From Streptomyces sp. Root431 (lineage in GTDB: Bacteria > Actinomycetota > Actinomycetes > Streptomycetales > Streptomycetaceae), in assembly GCF_001426585.1 (NCBI RefSeq), contig NZ_LMEI01000001.1, forward strand, positions 681,317 through 745,316: 64,000 nucleotides of DNA, in the 5' to 3' direction. The notes beneath the pieces are model-generated. The model was not told the DNA's origin. It did no database searches and saw only the letters and a list, made by a program, of their open reading frames with translations. Positions within the stretch are counted from its first letter, which is position 1. Each line of letters begins with the position of its first letter. Positions 15,895-23,778 of the stretch are shown here, piece after piece. The translations under genes were made by a program, and so were the position numbers.

Positions 15895-16689
15895 GCGGAA
15901 GGAAGCTCTGGTGCGGATGCGGGAGACGGCGAGCAGGGCCAGCAGGGTCGCGGTCATGAGGACCACGGCGAGCGCCGAACCGGTGAAGAGCGAACCCCGG
16001 TCGGTGGACGTGAAGATGAGCACCGGAAGCGGCAGCCAGTCCGGCGGGTAGAGCATCATCGTGGCGCTCAGCTCGCCCATGGACAGGGCGAAGCAGAGCC
16101 CGGCCGCCGCGTTCAGGGACGGCAGCAGGAGCGGCAGCTTCACCCGGAGCAGGACGTACGAGGGGCGGGCGCCGAGGCTGGCCGCCGCCTGCTCGTACAT
16201 CGGGTCGAGGCGGCGGATGGCCGCCGAGACCGACTGGTGGGCGAAGGCCGTGACGAGCACGGTGTGCGCGAGGATCACGATCCAGCGCGTGCCGTTGAGG
16301 AGCAGCGGCGGCTGCGAGAAGGCCACGAGGACGGCGAGGCCGACGACGACGGACGGCACGGCGACCGGCAGCATGAACAGGGCGTCGAGGATCCGGCGGC
16401 CCCGCTTGCCCATCGCGGCGGAGGCGAGCGCCGCCCAGGTCCCGATCGTCAGGGCGACGAGGCTCGCGGTGACGGCGGTGACCAGGCTGGTGGTGAGCGC
16501 CTGGAGGGACTCCCCTCGCACGGCCGCCGTGTAGTGGGCGGTGGTGGGTCCTGAGGGGAAGGCGCCGGACCAGTGCGTGGAGAACGAGGCGGCGACGATG
16601 ACGAGCAGGGGCAGGGCGAAGAGGGGGACGAAGAGGAGCGCGAACAGCGCCCAGGCCGTCCACTTGCCCGTACGGCTATGCACCAGCAC
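15892..16689 (-). CDS. ABC transporter permease (aminophosphonate), second subunit
   Basis: A 265-aa inner-membrane permease with six predicted helices and the binding-protein-dependent EAA loop AAASLGARPSYVLLRVKLPLLLPS. It belongs to the CysW/PotC-like group. The start is probably GTG 16689; GTG 16683 is an alternative. It overlaps the 3' end of the first permease by 14 bases, so the two are tightly coupled. It should form the channel with the neighbouring permease. Confidence 0.85.
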   Translation of the reverse strand: MLVHSRTGKWTAWALFALLFVPLFALPLLVIVAASFSTHWSGAFPSGPTTAHYTAAVRGESLQALTTSLVTAVTASLVALTIGTWAALASAAMGKRGRRILDALFMLPVAVPSVVVGLAVLVAFSQPPLLLNGTRWIVILAHTVLVTAFAHQSVSAAIRRLDPMYEQAAASLGARPSYVLLRVKLPLLLPSLNAAAGLCFALSMGELSATMMLYPPDWLPLPVLIFTSTDRGSLFTGSALAVVLMTATLLALLAVSRIRTRASFR

Positions 16690-17548
16690 GGCGGCTCACC
16701 CCCCGGTAGAGGACGTAGAGGCCCACGGAGAGCGCGACGTTGACGACGGCGACGACACAGGCGGCCGCGTAGTCGGATTCGAGGATCGCCTTGCTGTAGA
16801 CGAGCATCGGGAGGGTCGTGACGCCCTTGGCGCCGGTGAAGAGGACGATCCCGAACTCGTTGAGACACATGACGAGGACGAGGCTGCCGCCGGCGGCGAG
16901 CGCGGGCAGCGCCTCGGGCAGGATCACCTGCCGGATGATGCGGAGCGGCCTCGCGCCGAGGGAGGACGCCACCTCCAGCTGGGCGGTCTCCAGTTGCGAG
17001 AACGCGGCGAGGAGGGGGCGCATCACGAAGGGCGTGAAGTACGTGATCTCGGCGAGGAGGACGCCCCAGGGGGTGGTCAGGAACTGGAAGGGGCCGGTCG
17101 CGTCGCCGGTGACGTCCGTCCAGACGCCGTTGGCCATGCCGACCGTGCCGTAGAGGAACAGCAGGGCGAGCGTGATCAGGAACGACGGGAAGGAGAGGAA
17201 GACGTCGATGAACTTCGCCACCGCCTTCCCGCCGGGGAAGGGCACGAAGGCGATCACGAGCGCGAGCGCGAAGCCGAGGACGAGGCAGCCGGCGGTGGAG
17301 GCGACGGCGAGCCACACGGTGGTGACGAGGGCGTCGCGGAAGGACGCGGAGGCGAAGACGTCGGCGTACGCGCCGGGCGCCAGCGACTCCTGGACGACCA
17401 GCGCGAGCGGGTAGAGGAAGACGAGGGCGAGGACGGCGACGGGTGGCAGGGCCCAGACCCAGGCGGGGATCGAGCGGGACGTCCTCGGGGACGGGCCGGG
17501 CTCCTGGTCCGTCGCCGCCGGGGCGGCGAGCCGCACGGCGCTAGCCAT
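16676..17548 (-). CDS. ABC transporter permease (aminophosphonate), first subunit
   Basis: A 290-aa permease with six helices after a Pro-rich cytoplasmic N-terminus. The EAA motif is EVASSLGARPLRIIRQVILPEALPA. The FPSFLITLALLFLYG segment and length match PotB/PhnU-like AEP permeases. ATG 17548 overlaps the ATPase stop by eight bases. It pairs with the permease at 15892-16689. Confidence 0.85.
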   Translation of the reverse strand: MASAVRLAAPAATDQEPGPSPRTSRSIPAWVWALPPVAVLALVFLYPLALVVQESLAPGAYADVFASASFRDALVTTVWLAVASTAGCLVLGFALALVIAFVPFPGGKAVAKFIDVFLSFPSFLITLALLFLYGTVGMANGVWTDVTGDATGPFQFLTTPWGVLLAEITYFTPFVMRPLLAAFSQLETAQLEVASSLGARPLRIIRQVILPEALPALAAGGSLVLVMCLNEFGIVLFTGAKGVTTLPMLVYSKAILESDYAAACVVAVVNVALSVGLYVLYRGVSRRAGA

Positions 17549-18593
17549 CGGCCACCCCCGCGCCGAGCAGCACCGCGTCCTCCGGCGCGAAGTGGAGCGT
17601 GACCTCGGTGCCGAGGGCCGGCGTCTCCCTGAGCTCCCGTACGTCCGCCTTCACGCGGTGGCCGCCGACCTCGACGTACAGCCGGTGGGTGGAGCCCCGC
17701 CACTGGACCTCGGTGATGCGGCCCCGGAGCGCGTTCGGGCCTTCGCCGAGGCCGACGAGGTGCGGGCGGACGCAGAGGGTGGCGCTCGCGCCGGCGGCGA
17801 CCCCGTCGGTGGGGACCTTCAGCTCGGCGCCCGCGAAGGCCACCCCGTCCGCGCCGACGGTCACCGGCAGCAGGTTGGCGTTCCCGACGAACGACGCCGT
17901 GAACTCCGTACGCGGACGGCGGTACAGGTCCTGCGGGGTGCCGCAGTCCTGGAGCCGGGCCTTGTCCATGACGGCGATCCGGTCGGCGAGGGTGAGCGCC
18001 TCGACCTGGTCGTGGGTGACGTACAGGATCGACACGTCGGGCAACTCGCGGTGCAGGCGGGCCAGTTCGGCCAGCATGCCGGAGCGGAGCTGTGCGTCGA
18101 GGGCGGAGAGCGGCTCGTCGAGGAGGAGGACGCGCGGCCGGATCGCGAGGGCGCGGGCGATGGCGACGCGCTGCTGCTGTCCGCCGGACAGCTCGCGGGG
18201 GTAGCGGCGCGCGTACGCGGCCATGCCCGTCATCTCCAGGGCCTCGGCGACCCGGGCCGGGATCTCGGCCTTGGGCGCCTTCCGGGCCTTGAGGCCGAAG
18301 GCGACGTTGGCGTCGACGCGCAGGTGCGGGAAGAGGGCGTACTGCTGGACGACCATGCCGATGCCCCGCCGGTACGGCGGGAGGGCGGTGACGTCCTGGC
18401 CGCCGATGAACACCCGCCCGGAGGCCGGCCTGACGAACCCGGCGACGGCCCGCAGCGCGGTCGTCTTGCCGGATCCGGAGGGGCCGAGGAGGGCCATGAC
18501 CTCGCCGGGTTCGACGGTCAGGTCGAGGCCGTCGAGGACGGTCGTGCCGCCGTACGCGACGGAGACGCCGTCGAAGCGGATGCCGCTGTTCAT
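17541..18593 (-). CDS. ABC transporter ATPase (aminophosphonate, PhnT-like)
   Basis: 350 aa. Walker A is GPSGSGKTT, the Q-loop is VVQQYALFPHL, the signature is LSGGQQQRVAIARAL, Walker B is LLLDEPLSALD and the H-loop is VTHDQVEAL. A C-terminal TOBE domain (about 270-345) is present, as in spermidine/iron/AEP importers. The ATG overlaps the phosphonatase-like stop codon (ATGA), indicating one polycistronic message. It powers uptake through the two permeases that follow. Confidence 0.9.
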   Translation of the reverse strand: MNSGIRFDGVSVAYGGTTVLDGLDLTVEPGEVMALLGPSGSGKTTALRAVAGFVRPASGRVFIGGQDVTALPPYRRGIGMVVQQYALFPHLRVDANVAFGLKARKAPKAEIPARVAEALEMTGMAAYARRYPRELSGGQQQRVAIARALAIRPRVLLLDEPLSALDAQLRSGMLAELARLHRELPDVSILYVTHDQVEALTLADRIAVMDKARLQDCGTPQDLYRRPRTEFTASFVGNANLLPVTVGADGVAFAGAELKVPTDGVAAGASATLCVRPHLVGLGEGPNALRGRITEVQWRGSTHRLYVEVGGHRVKADVRELRETPALGTEVTLHFAPEDAVLLGAGVADG

Positions 18594-19276
18594 GCCTCCA
18601 GCTCCCGGAGGAGCGCGGGGAGTTCGGCGATCGAGGCGAGGACGTGGGTGGCGCCGTGCTCCTGGAGGGCGCTCTCGCCGTGGGCGCCGGTGAGGACGCC
18701 CGCGACGAGCCCTGCGCCCGCGCGGGAGCCGCTGAGCATGTCGTACGAGGTGTCGCCGGCGACCGCGATGCGCCGGACGTCGTCGACCGCGCCCGTGCGG
18801 AGGAGGGCCGCGAGGACCATGTCCGGGTAGGGGCGGCCCCGGCCGCCGGCGTCGGCCGGGCAGAGGGTCAGCCCGACGAGGTCGCGCCAGCCGAGGGCGT
18901 CGAGGATGGCGTCCTGGGTGACCCGGGCGAAGCCGGTGGTGAGGACGACCGTCCTGCCCTGCTCCTTCAGCGTGGCGACGGCCTCGGCCGCGCCGGGGAT
19001 CGGGGCGATCAGGCCGCCGGAGACCAGCTCTCCGTACGCCTCCTCGAAGGCGAGGTTGGCCTGCTGGGCGCGCTGCTCGTCGCCGCCGAAGAGGTGGCGG
19101 AAGACGGAGATCTTGGACTCGCCCATGGTGGCGCGGACGTAGTCGATCATCGTGGCGGGATCCTCGCCGAGGCGCTCGGCGGCGGCGCCGAACGCCCGCT
19201 CGACGAGGCCGCCGTCGGCGACGGTCGTCCCGGCCATGTCGAGGACGACGAGGTTCATCGGGTCGCTCTTGGTCAT
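18590..19276 (-). CDS. Phosphonatase-like HAD hydrolase
   Basis: About 228 aa. HAD motif I is VVLDMAGTTVADGG, very like phosphonoacetaldehyde hydrolase. LTTGFARVTQDAIL (motif II), GRPYPDMVLAAL and VAGDTSYDMLSG follow. The protein matches the phosphonatase-like family (TIGR03351 as I recall) that travels with phosphonate transporters. It probably cleaves a C-P bond in an aldehyde phosphonate made by the FAD oxidoreductase. Starts at ATG 19276 or 19258 are both possible. The gap to the oxidoreductase stop is five bases. Confidence 0.82.
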   Translation of the reverse strand: MTKSDPMNLVVLDMAGTTVADGGLVERAFGAAAERLGEDPATMIDYVRATMGESKISVFRHLFGGDEQRAQQANLAFEEAYGELVSGGLIAPIPGAAEAVATLKEQGRTVVLTTGFARVTQDAILDALGWRDLVGLTLCPADAGGRGRPYPDMVLAALLRTGAVDDVRRIAVAGDTSYDMLSGSRAGAGLVAGVLTGAHGESALQEHGATHVLASIAELPALLRELEA

Positions 19277-19281
19277 CGGTG

Positions 19282-20403
19282 TCACCAGCCCAGTTCGTTC
19301 GCGGTCGTCTCGGCGATGGCCGGCGAGCAGGTCATGCCGCGCCCGCCGGGCCCGGTCACCAGCCACACGCCGTCGCCGACCTGCTGGCGGTGCACGACCC
19401 TGCTGGTGTCGACGCACTGCGCGTACACCCCGGCCCAGCGGCGCTTGATCTTCGGCAGCGGGCGGCCGAGGAACGACTCGACGACGCGGGTGAGGTGCTC
19501 GTAGGGGTCTTCGAGGGTGTCGAAGGCGAAGGGGTGCTCGTACTCGTGGGTGTCGCCGATCGTCAGTCCGCCGTCGAGCCGCTGCACCATGAGGAGCTGC
19601 ATCTTGTGGGCGGCGGCGGTCGGGTCCTGCGGCTGCCCGGAGTTGAGGGCGTCGAGCGCCTCGGAGGCGTACGCCGGGTAGTAGCGGAAGGAGTCGGCGT
19701 CGGCGACGGAGGTGGTGAGCGGCTCGCCGAGGGGCTCGGTCTGCATCATCTGGAGCCGGACGCGGCGGACGGGTATCTCGCCGGCGACCTCGCGGACGAG
19801 GCCGGAGAGCCAGGCGCCGGTGCACAGGACGACGGCGTCGCCGGTGTGCGTCTCGCCCCGGTCGTCGCGGACGGCGCCCCTGCCGACGACGTCCCGGACC
19901 TCGCGGTTCGGCAGGAACGTGTACTTGCCGGTGGCCAGCAGGGCCTCGCGGAGGGCGAGTTGGGCGAGGCGCGGCTCGACGGCGGCGTCCCGCTCGCACC
20001 AGAGGGCCGCCTCGAACGTCCCTCGGAGGGCGGGGTTGACCGCGCGGGCCTCGTCCGCCGTCAGCAGCTTGTAGCCGCGGGCTGCGGCGTCGGGGCGCGC
20101 CAGGGCGGCCTCGGCGACGGCCAGTTCCAGGTCGTTGCGTACGGGCGTGAGCGAGCCGATGGCCCGGAAGCCGAGGCCGGGGACGCGGGCCCCGACGCCC
20201 TCCCACAGCTCGCGGGCGCGCAGGGCGGTGTCGAGCTCCTCCCCGCCCGCGCGTCCGCTCACCCAGATCTGGCCGAAGTTGCGGAGGGACGCTCCGCGCG
20301 CCTCCGCCTCGCGCTCGATGTGTACGACCTCATGGCCGCGTTCCACTGCGTGCCAGGCGTGCATGGTTCCCACCACGCCGGCTCCTACGACGATCACCTT
20401 CAT
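19282..20403 (-). CDS. FAD-dependent amine oxidoreductase of the aminophosphonate cluster (HpnW/PbfD-like)
   Basis: A 373-aa DAO-family flavoenzyme. The dinucleotide-binding start is MKVIVVGAGVVGTMHAWHA, and the C-terminal FAD contact is WLVTGPGGRGMTCSPA. The family (TIGR03364 as I recall) occurs next to phosphonatase-like hydrolases. Related FAD enzymes have been reported to deaminate 2-aminoethylphosphonate or its N-methyl form to phosphonoacetaldehyde. ATG 20403 begins exactly at the Rossmann strand; a 24-residue in-frame extension is not supported. It is first in the six-gene operon and replaces the usual PhnW transaminase, which is absent. Confidence 0.82.
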   Translation of the reverse strand: MKVIVVGAGVVGTMHAWHAVERGHEVVHIEREAEARGASLRNFGQIWVSGRAGGEELDTALRARELWEGVGARVPGLGFRAIGSLTPVRNDLELAVAEAALARPDAAARGYKLLTADEARAVNPALRGTFEAALWCERDAAVEPRLAQLALREALLATGKYTFLPNREVRDVVGRGAVRDDRGETHTGDAVVLCTGAWLSGLVREVAGEIPVRRVRLQMMQTEPLGEPLTTSVADADSFRYYPAYASEALDALNSGQPQDPTAAAHKMQLLMVQRLDGGLTIGDTHEYEHPFAFDTLEDPYEHLTRVVESFLGRPLPKIKRRWAGVYAQCVDTSRVVHRQQVGDGVWLVTGPGGRGMTCSPAIAETTANELGW

Positions 20404-20477
20404 GGCCGAAACGGTCGTGGCGGCGGGTGGCCCGGACGGATCCGGTGGGCAACGGGACGGTGAACGGCCCGACAAGC

Positions 20478-20490
20478 TTGGACCAGACCC
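20478..20490. promoter_or_regulatory. Candidate GntR/UTRA operator before the aminophosphonate operon
   Basis: TTGGACCAGACCC matches 9 of 12 positions of the HutC-subfamily consensus TGGTCTAGACCA. It lies about 75 bases upstream of the oxidoreductase start and just downstream of the GntR gene. The motif ACCCGTTATCTT (20487-20498) overlaps it and recurs at 14685-14696. Confidence 0.45.
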
Positions 20491-20538
20491 GTTATCTTCT
20501 CGTTACCCAAGGGGTGGGTGCGGGCGGGCGGATCGGGG

Positions 20539-21297
20539 TCAGTCCTGGCGGCCCAGGTGCGCGGTGAAGCTGAAGCGGTCGCCGCGGTAGAGGGTGCGGA
20601 CCCGCTCCAGCGGCCGCCCCGAGGTGTCCCGCGAGACACGGTGGAGCAGGAGCATCGGCAGGGCGGGCGGGGTGCCGATGAGCAGGGCCTCGCGCGGGGT
20701 CGCGAGGACGGTCTCGATGCGCTCGTCGGCGTCGCCGAAGGTCACGCCGAGGTGGTCGTGGAGGTAGGCGTAGAAGGAGGAGTCCGGGTCGAAGTCGACG
20801 TCCAGGCGCGGGGCGCGGGCCTCGGAGACGTACGTGCTCTCCAGGCCGACCCGCTCGTCGTCGGCGAGCAGCACGCGCTCCATGTGCCAGACGGACTCGC
20901 CGCGTTCGGCGCCGATCTCCGGCGCGAGCGCCTCCGGGCAGGGGAAGCGGTCGAGGGAGATCAGGCTGCGGCCGGGGCGGCGGCCCTGGCGGCGGACGCC
21001 CTCCGTGTAACTGGCGAGCGACAGGGGCTGTTCCAGCTTGGGGCCCGCGACGACCGTGCCCCGGCCCTGGCGGCGCACCCGCCCTTCCAGGAGGAGTTCG
21101 CGCAGCGCCTGCCGGACGGTCTCGCGGGACACCTCGTACCGGACGGCGAGGTCGCGCTCGGTGGGCAGCAGCCCGCCCTCCCCCAACTCGTCGACGAGCA
21201 GGGCGAGTTTCGCCTTCACGGCGTAGTACTTGGGGACCCTGCCGTGCTCGGGTACTCCGGAACGGACGGGGGCGCCGGGGTCGGTCTGGTAGTTCAC
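20539..21297 (-). CDS. GntR/HutC-family transcriptional regulator with UTRA domain
   Basis: 252 aa. A winged helix (about 25-90: YYAVKAKLALLVDEL, LPTERDLAVRYEVSRETVRQAL, RRQGRGTVV) is followed by a UTRA ligand domain ending RTLYRGDRFSFTAHL. GTG 21297 is the only reasonable start. No good ribosome site precedes it, so it may be weakly translated or leaderless. It lies directly upstream of, and in the same direction as, the aminophosphonate operon, with an operator-like site between them, so it is probably the operon's regulator, with an aminophosphonate or its product as ligand (inference from context). Confidence 0.82.
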   Translation of the reverse strand: MNYQTDPGAPVRSGVPEHGRVPKYYAVKAKLALLVDELGEGGLLPTERDLAVRYEVSRETVRQALRELLLEGRVRRQGRGTVVAGPKLEQPLSLASYTEGVRRQGRRPGRSLISLDRFPCPEALAPEIGAERGESVWHMERVLLADDERVGLESTYVSEARAPRLDVDFDPDSSFYAYLHDHLGVTFGDADERIETVLATPREALLIGTPPALPMLLLHRVSRDTSGRPLERVRTLYRGDRFSFTAHLGRQD

Positions 21298-21347
21298 GGA
21301 GGGATCGTCGCAGACGGGGATGAACGGGAAGGTGTACGGAGCATGGC

Positions 21348-22430
21348 TCAGGAGTGCCGGGGGCGGCGGGGTCGTTGTGCGGTGCTGGGGACGGTCCGCC
21401 GGGCGGTGCGCCGGGCGGTACGGATGAGGGTGGCGCCGCACAGGACGAGCGCGGCGGCGAGCGCGGCCAGGAGGACGGCCTCCCGGTCGGACTCCCGTCC
21501 GGTGTGGGCGAGTTCGCGCTCGGGGCCGGTGGCGGTGGCGCTCTTCGGGTCCTTCGGGTCCTTCGGGTCCTTGGCGGCGGGGGCCGTGGAGGCCGGCGGG
21601 TCGGCCGGGGTCGCGGTCGGCTCGGGCGTACCGGATTCCTCGGGCGCGACGGGGCCGACGGTCAGGCGGTAGTCGTCGGACGCGCCGACCCAGTCGCCGT
21701 CGGCGCCCCGGCGCTGGACGACCGCCGCGCTCACGACGACCTCGTCGGGGACGGTGTCCTCGCGGAACGCGAGCCGTACGGGGACGGTCAGCGTCCGGCC
21801 CGCGGGGACCGCGAAGCCGCCGAAGCCGGTGAACGCGCCGACGTTCTCGGCCTCTTCGGTCGCTTCGAAGACCACGGGCCGCCAGTCGGCCGACCCCTCG
21901 TCGTAGAACTCGAAGCGGATCTGGCCGGCCCGGAGCGCACGGTCCCGGTCGGTGAGGACGAGGACGGGGTGGACGCCGGTGCAGGGCGCGTCGGTGGTGT
22001 TCGTGAGGTCGAGCTTCCAGGCCTGGAGGGGGCCGCCGGCGGGATAGTCGGCCGGGCCGCCGTGGATCCGGGCCGCGAGCGGGAACCCGCCGTCCGGGGC
22101 CGCGCCGCAGGACGGGGTGGGCGGGTCGGGGGCGGGGATGTGGGGGGCGGGGGCCCGGGGGGCCGCCGGGGCGTCGGGGGCGTTCGGGGCGGGGGCGGCG
22201 GAGGCCGGGGCGGCTGGGACGGCCGGCCCGGCTGGGGCCAAGGGGGCCGCCTTCGGTGCGGGGGCCTCTCTCGTGGAGATGGTCGCCGGGGTCGCGAGTA
22301 CTGGGGCCGTGAGGCCGAGGGCCGCGGTCGCGGTGACCGCCGAGACGGCCGCCGCTCTCGCCGTCGCGGCCAGGGTCGTGGTCACGGTCTCGGCGAGGGC
22401 AGTGCGCTGGCGCAGGGGGGCGGGTGCCAT
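21348..22430 (-). CDS. Surface protein with C-terminal LAHTG sorting signal
   Basis: About 360 aa. It has a long N-terminal region with a hydrophobic signal (VSAVTATAALGLTAPVLA), a Pro/Ala linker, a beta-sandwich domain (about 110-270, two Cys: PSCGAAP and APCTGV), and a KDPKDPKDPK repeat. The end is a cell-wall sorting signal: LAHTG at about 50 residues from the end, a hydrophobic stretch and a basic tail. LAXTG is the motif reported for class E sortases, one of which is encoded at 32917-33747. ATG 22430 is chosen over GTG 22484; its ribosome site (AAAGG) is modest. Function unknown. Confidence 0.72.
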   Translation of the reverse strand: MAPAPLRQRTALAETVTTTLAATARAAAVSAVTATAALGLTAPVLATPATISTREAPAPKAAPLAPAGPAVPAAPASAAPAPNAPDAPAAPRAPAPHIPAPDPPTPSCGAAPDGGFPLAARIHGGPADYPAGGPLQAWKLDLTNTTDAPCTGVHPVLVLTDRDRALRAGQIRFEFYDEGSADWRPVVFEATEEAENVGAFTGFGGFAVPAGRTLTVPVRLAFREDTVPDEVVVSAAVVQRRGADGDWVGASDDYRLTVGPVAPEESGTPEPTATPADPPASTAPAAKDPKDPKDPKSATATGPERELAHTGRESDREAVLLAALAAALVLCGATLIRTARRTARRTVPSTAQRPRRPRHS

Positions 22431-22555
22431 GGGGTGGCTGCCTTTGCTGCTCGCGGGCGTACGGGTCGGCCGCGACGCTGCCACGCCCGGACGGGCGGGC
22501 CGGGCAGCGACACCGTGCGCGCGCCCGAACGGCCCGCGTAATCCGCCTGATCAGC

Positions 22556-23722
22556 CTATTGTCCGAAGATCGGAGCGAGAACGAGCCACGCCGCGCCCAC
22601 CGCCACGGCCTGCGGGGCCGTGGCCACGACGACCGGCGTCGGGAGCCCCAGCCCGGCGAGGACCCCCCGGACGCCGTCTGCGAAGACCTCCGGCGCGCCG
22701 AGCACCACCCGCCCGCCCAGCAGGACCTGATCGATGTCGAGGAGCCGTACGAGGTTGGCCGCGCCCGTGCCGAGGATCCGCGCGGCCTCGGCGAGTTCGC
22801 CGCGTACGACCTCCGCCAGGCAGAGGACCTCCAGGCAGCCGCGCCCGCCGCAGCCGCACGGCGGCCCGTCGAGCTGGACGGTCTGGTGCCCGAACTCGCC
22901 CGCCCCGGTCCTGTCCCCGCGCAGCGGCGTGCCGCCGAGGACGAGGCCGGCGCCCAGCCCCGTACCGAGGTGGACGTAGGCGAAGGAGCCGGGGGCGGCG
23001 GGGCGCAGGGCGAGGCCGAGGGCGGCGGCGTTCGTGTCCTTGTCGAGGACGACGGGCAGCCCGAGGCGCCGGGCCAGCTCGTCGCGTACGGGATATCCGT
23101 CCCAGGAGGGGAAGCCGGTCACCCGGCCGGGCACTCCGGCGCGATGGTCCAGGGGGCCGGGCATGGCGACGCCGATCCCGAGGACGGGCCCGGCGGACTC
23201 CCCGGGACCCGCCCCGGCGGAGTCCCCGGGCCCCGCCCCGGCGGACTCCCCGAGCCCCGCCGCGGTCTCCCCCGACCCGGGCCTCGCCGCGAGCAGCGCC
23301 CGTACCTCCCCCGTCACCGCGTCCAGGACGGGACCCGCCCCCTCGCCCAGGTCGACCGGGCGGCGGCGCAGGGCCACGACCGTGCCCGCGAGGTCCGTCA
23401 GGAGGGTCGTCAGCTCGTCGCGGTCGAGGTGGACGCCGACCGCGTGCCCGGCGGAGGGCACCAGGCGCAGGACCGTGCGGGGCTTGCCGCCCGTCGAGGC
23501 TCGGTGGCCCGCCTCGGCGGCCAGGCCCTCGGCCCGGAGCCTGGCGGTGATCTTGCTGACGGCCTGCGGGGTGAGCCCGGTCCTCTCGGCCAGCTCCAGG
23601 CGGCTGATCCCCGCCTCCCCCGCCGTGCGCAGCAGGTCGAGCACGAGCGCGGCGTTGTGGCTGCGCAGCGCCGGTACGTTCACGCCGCCGAGGCCCTTCG
23701 CATGCATCTGCTCCCTGTTCAC
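22556..23722 (-). CDS. ROK-family transcriptional regulator
   Basis: 388 aa. An N-terminal MarR-like winged helix (about 15-80: SRLELAERTGLTPQAVSKITARL) is fused to a ROK sugar-kinase-like domain with the zinc signature GHQ...CGCGGRGCLE and the glycine-rich GTGLGAGLVLGG. A degenerate GAGPGESAG-type repeat sits in the linker near 160-185. It probably represses the divergent Gfo/Idh oxidoreductase gene in response to a sugar. GTG 23722 is used; ATG 23707 is an alternative. A 27-bp palindrome lies in the shared promoter region. Confidence 0.87.
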   Translation of the reverse strand: MNREQMHAKGLGGVNVPALRSHNAALVLDLLRTAGEAGISRLELAERTGLTPQAVSKITARLRAEGLAAEAGHRASTGGKPRTVLRLVPSAGHAVGVHLDRDELTTLLTDLAGTVVALRRRPVDLGEGAGPVLDAVTGEVRALLAARPGSGETAAGLGESAGAGPGDSAGAGPGESAGPVLGIGVAMPGPLDHRAGVPGRVTGFPSWDGYPVRDELARRLGLPVVLDKDTNAAALGLALRPAAPGSFAYVHLGTGLGAGLVLGGTPLRGDRTGAGEFGHQTVQLDGPPCGCGGRGCLEVLCLAEVVRGELAEAARILGTGAANLVRLLDIDQVLLGGRVVLGAPEVFADGVRGVLAGLGLPTPVVVATAPQAVAVGAAWLVLAPIFGQ

Positions 23723-23745
23723 GCCCCCATTGTCGCGGTCGCTTG

Positions 23746-23772
23746 CACTTTGGCAACAGCGTTGCTTAAGTG
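23746..23772. promoter_or_regulatory. 27-bp palindrome between ROK regulator and oxidoreductase genes
   Basis: Symmetric layout CACTT, 2 bases, GCAAC, AGC centre, GTTGC, 2 bases, AAGTG. Both pairs of arms are perfect inverted repeats. It begins 24 bases upstream of the regulator start and ends 7 bases before the oxidoreductase ATG, so bound protein would block both. It is a likely ROK operator. Confidence 0.75.
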
Positions 23773-23778
23773 AGACGC

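Noticed and set aside
20459..20465. PhoP box (GTTCACC on the minus strand) before the aminophosphonate operon
   Set aside because: Only one GTTCACC half matches; the next 11-base unit is poor. Phosphate control remains possible but is not supported here.
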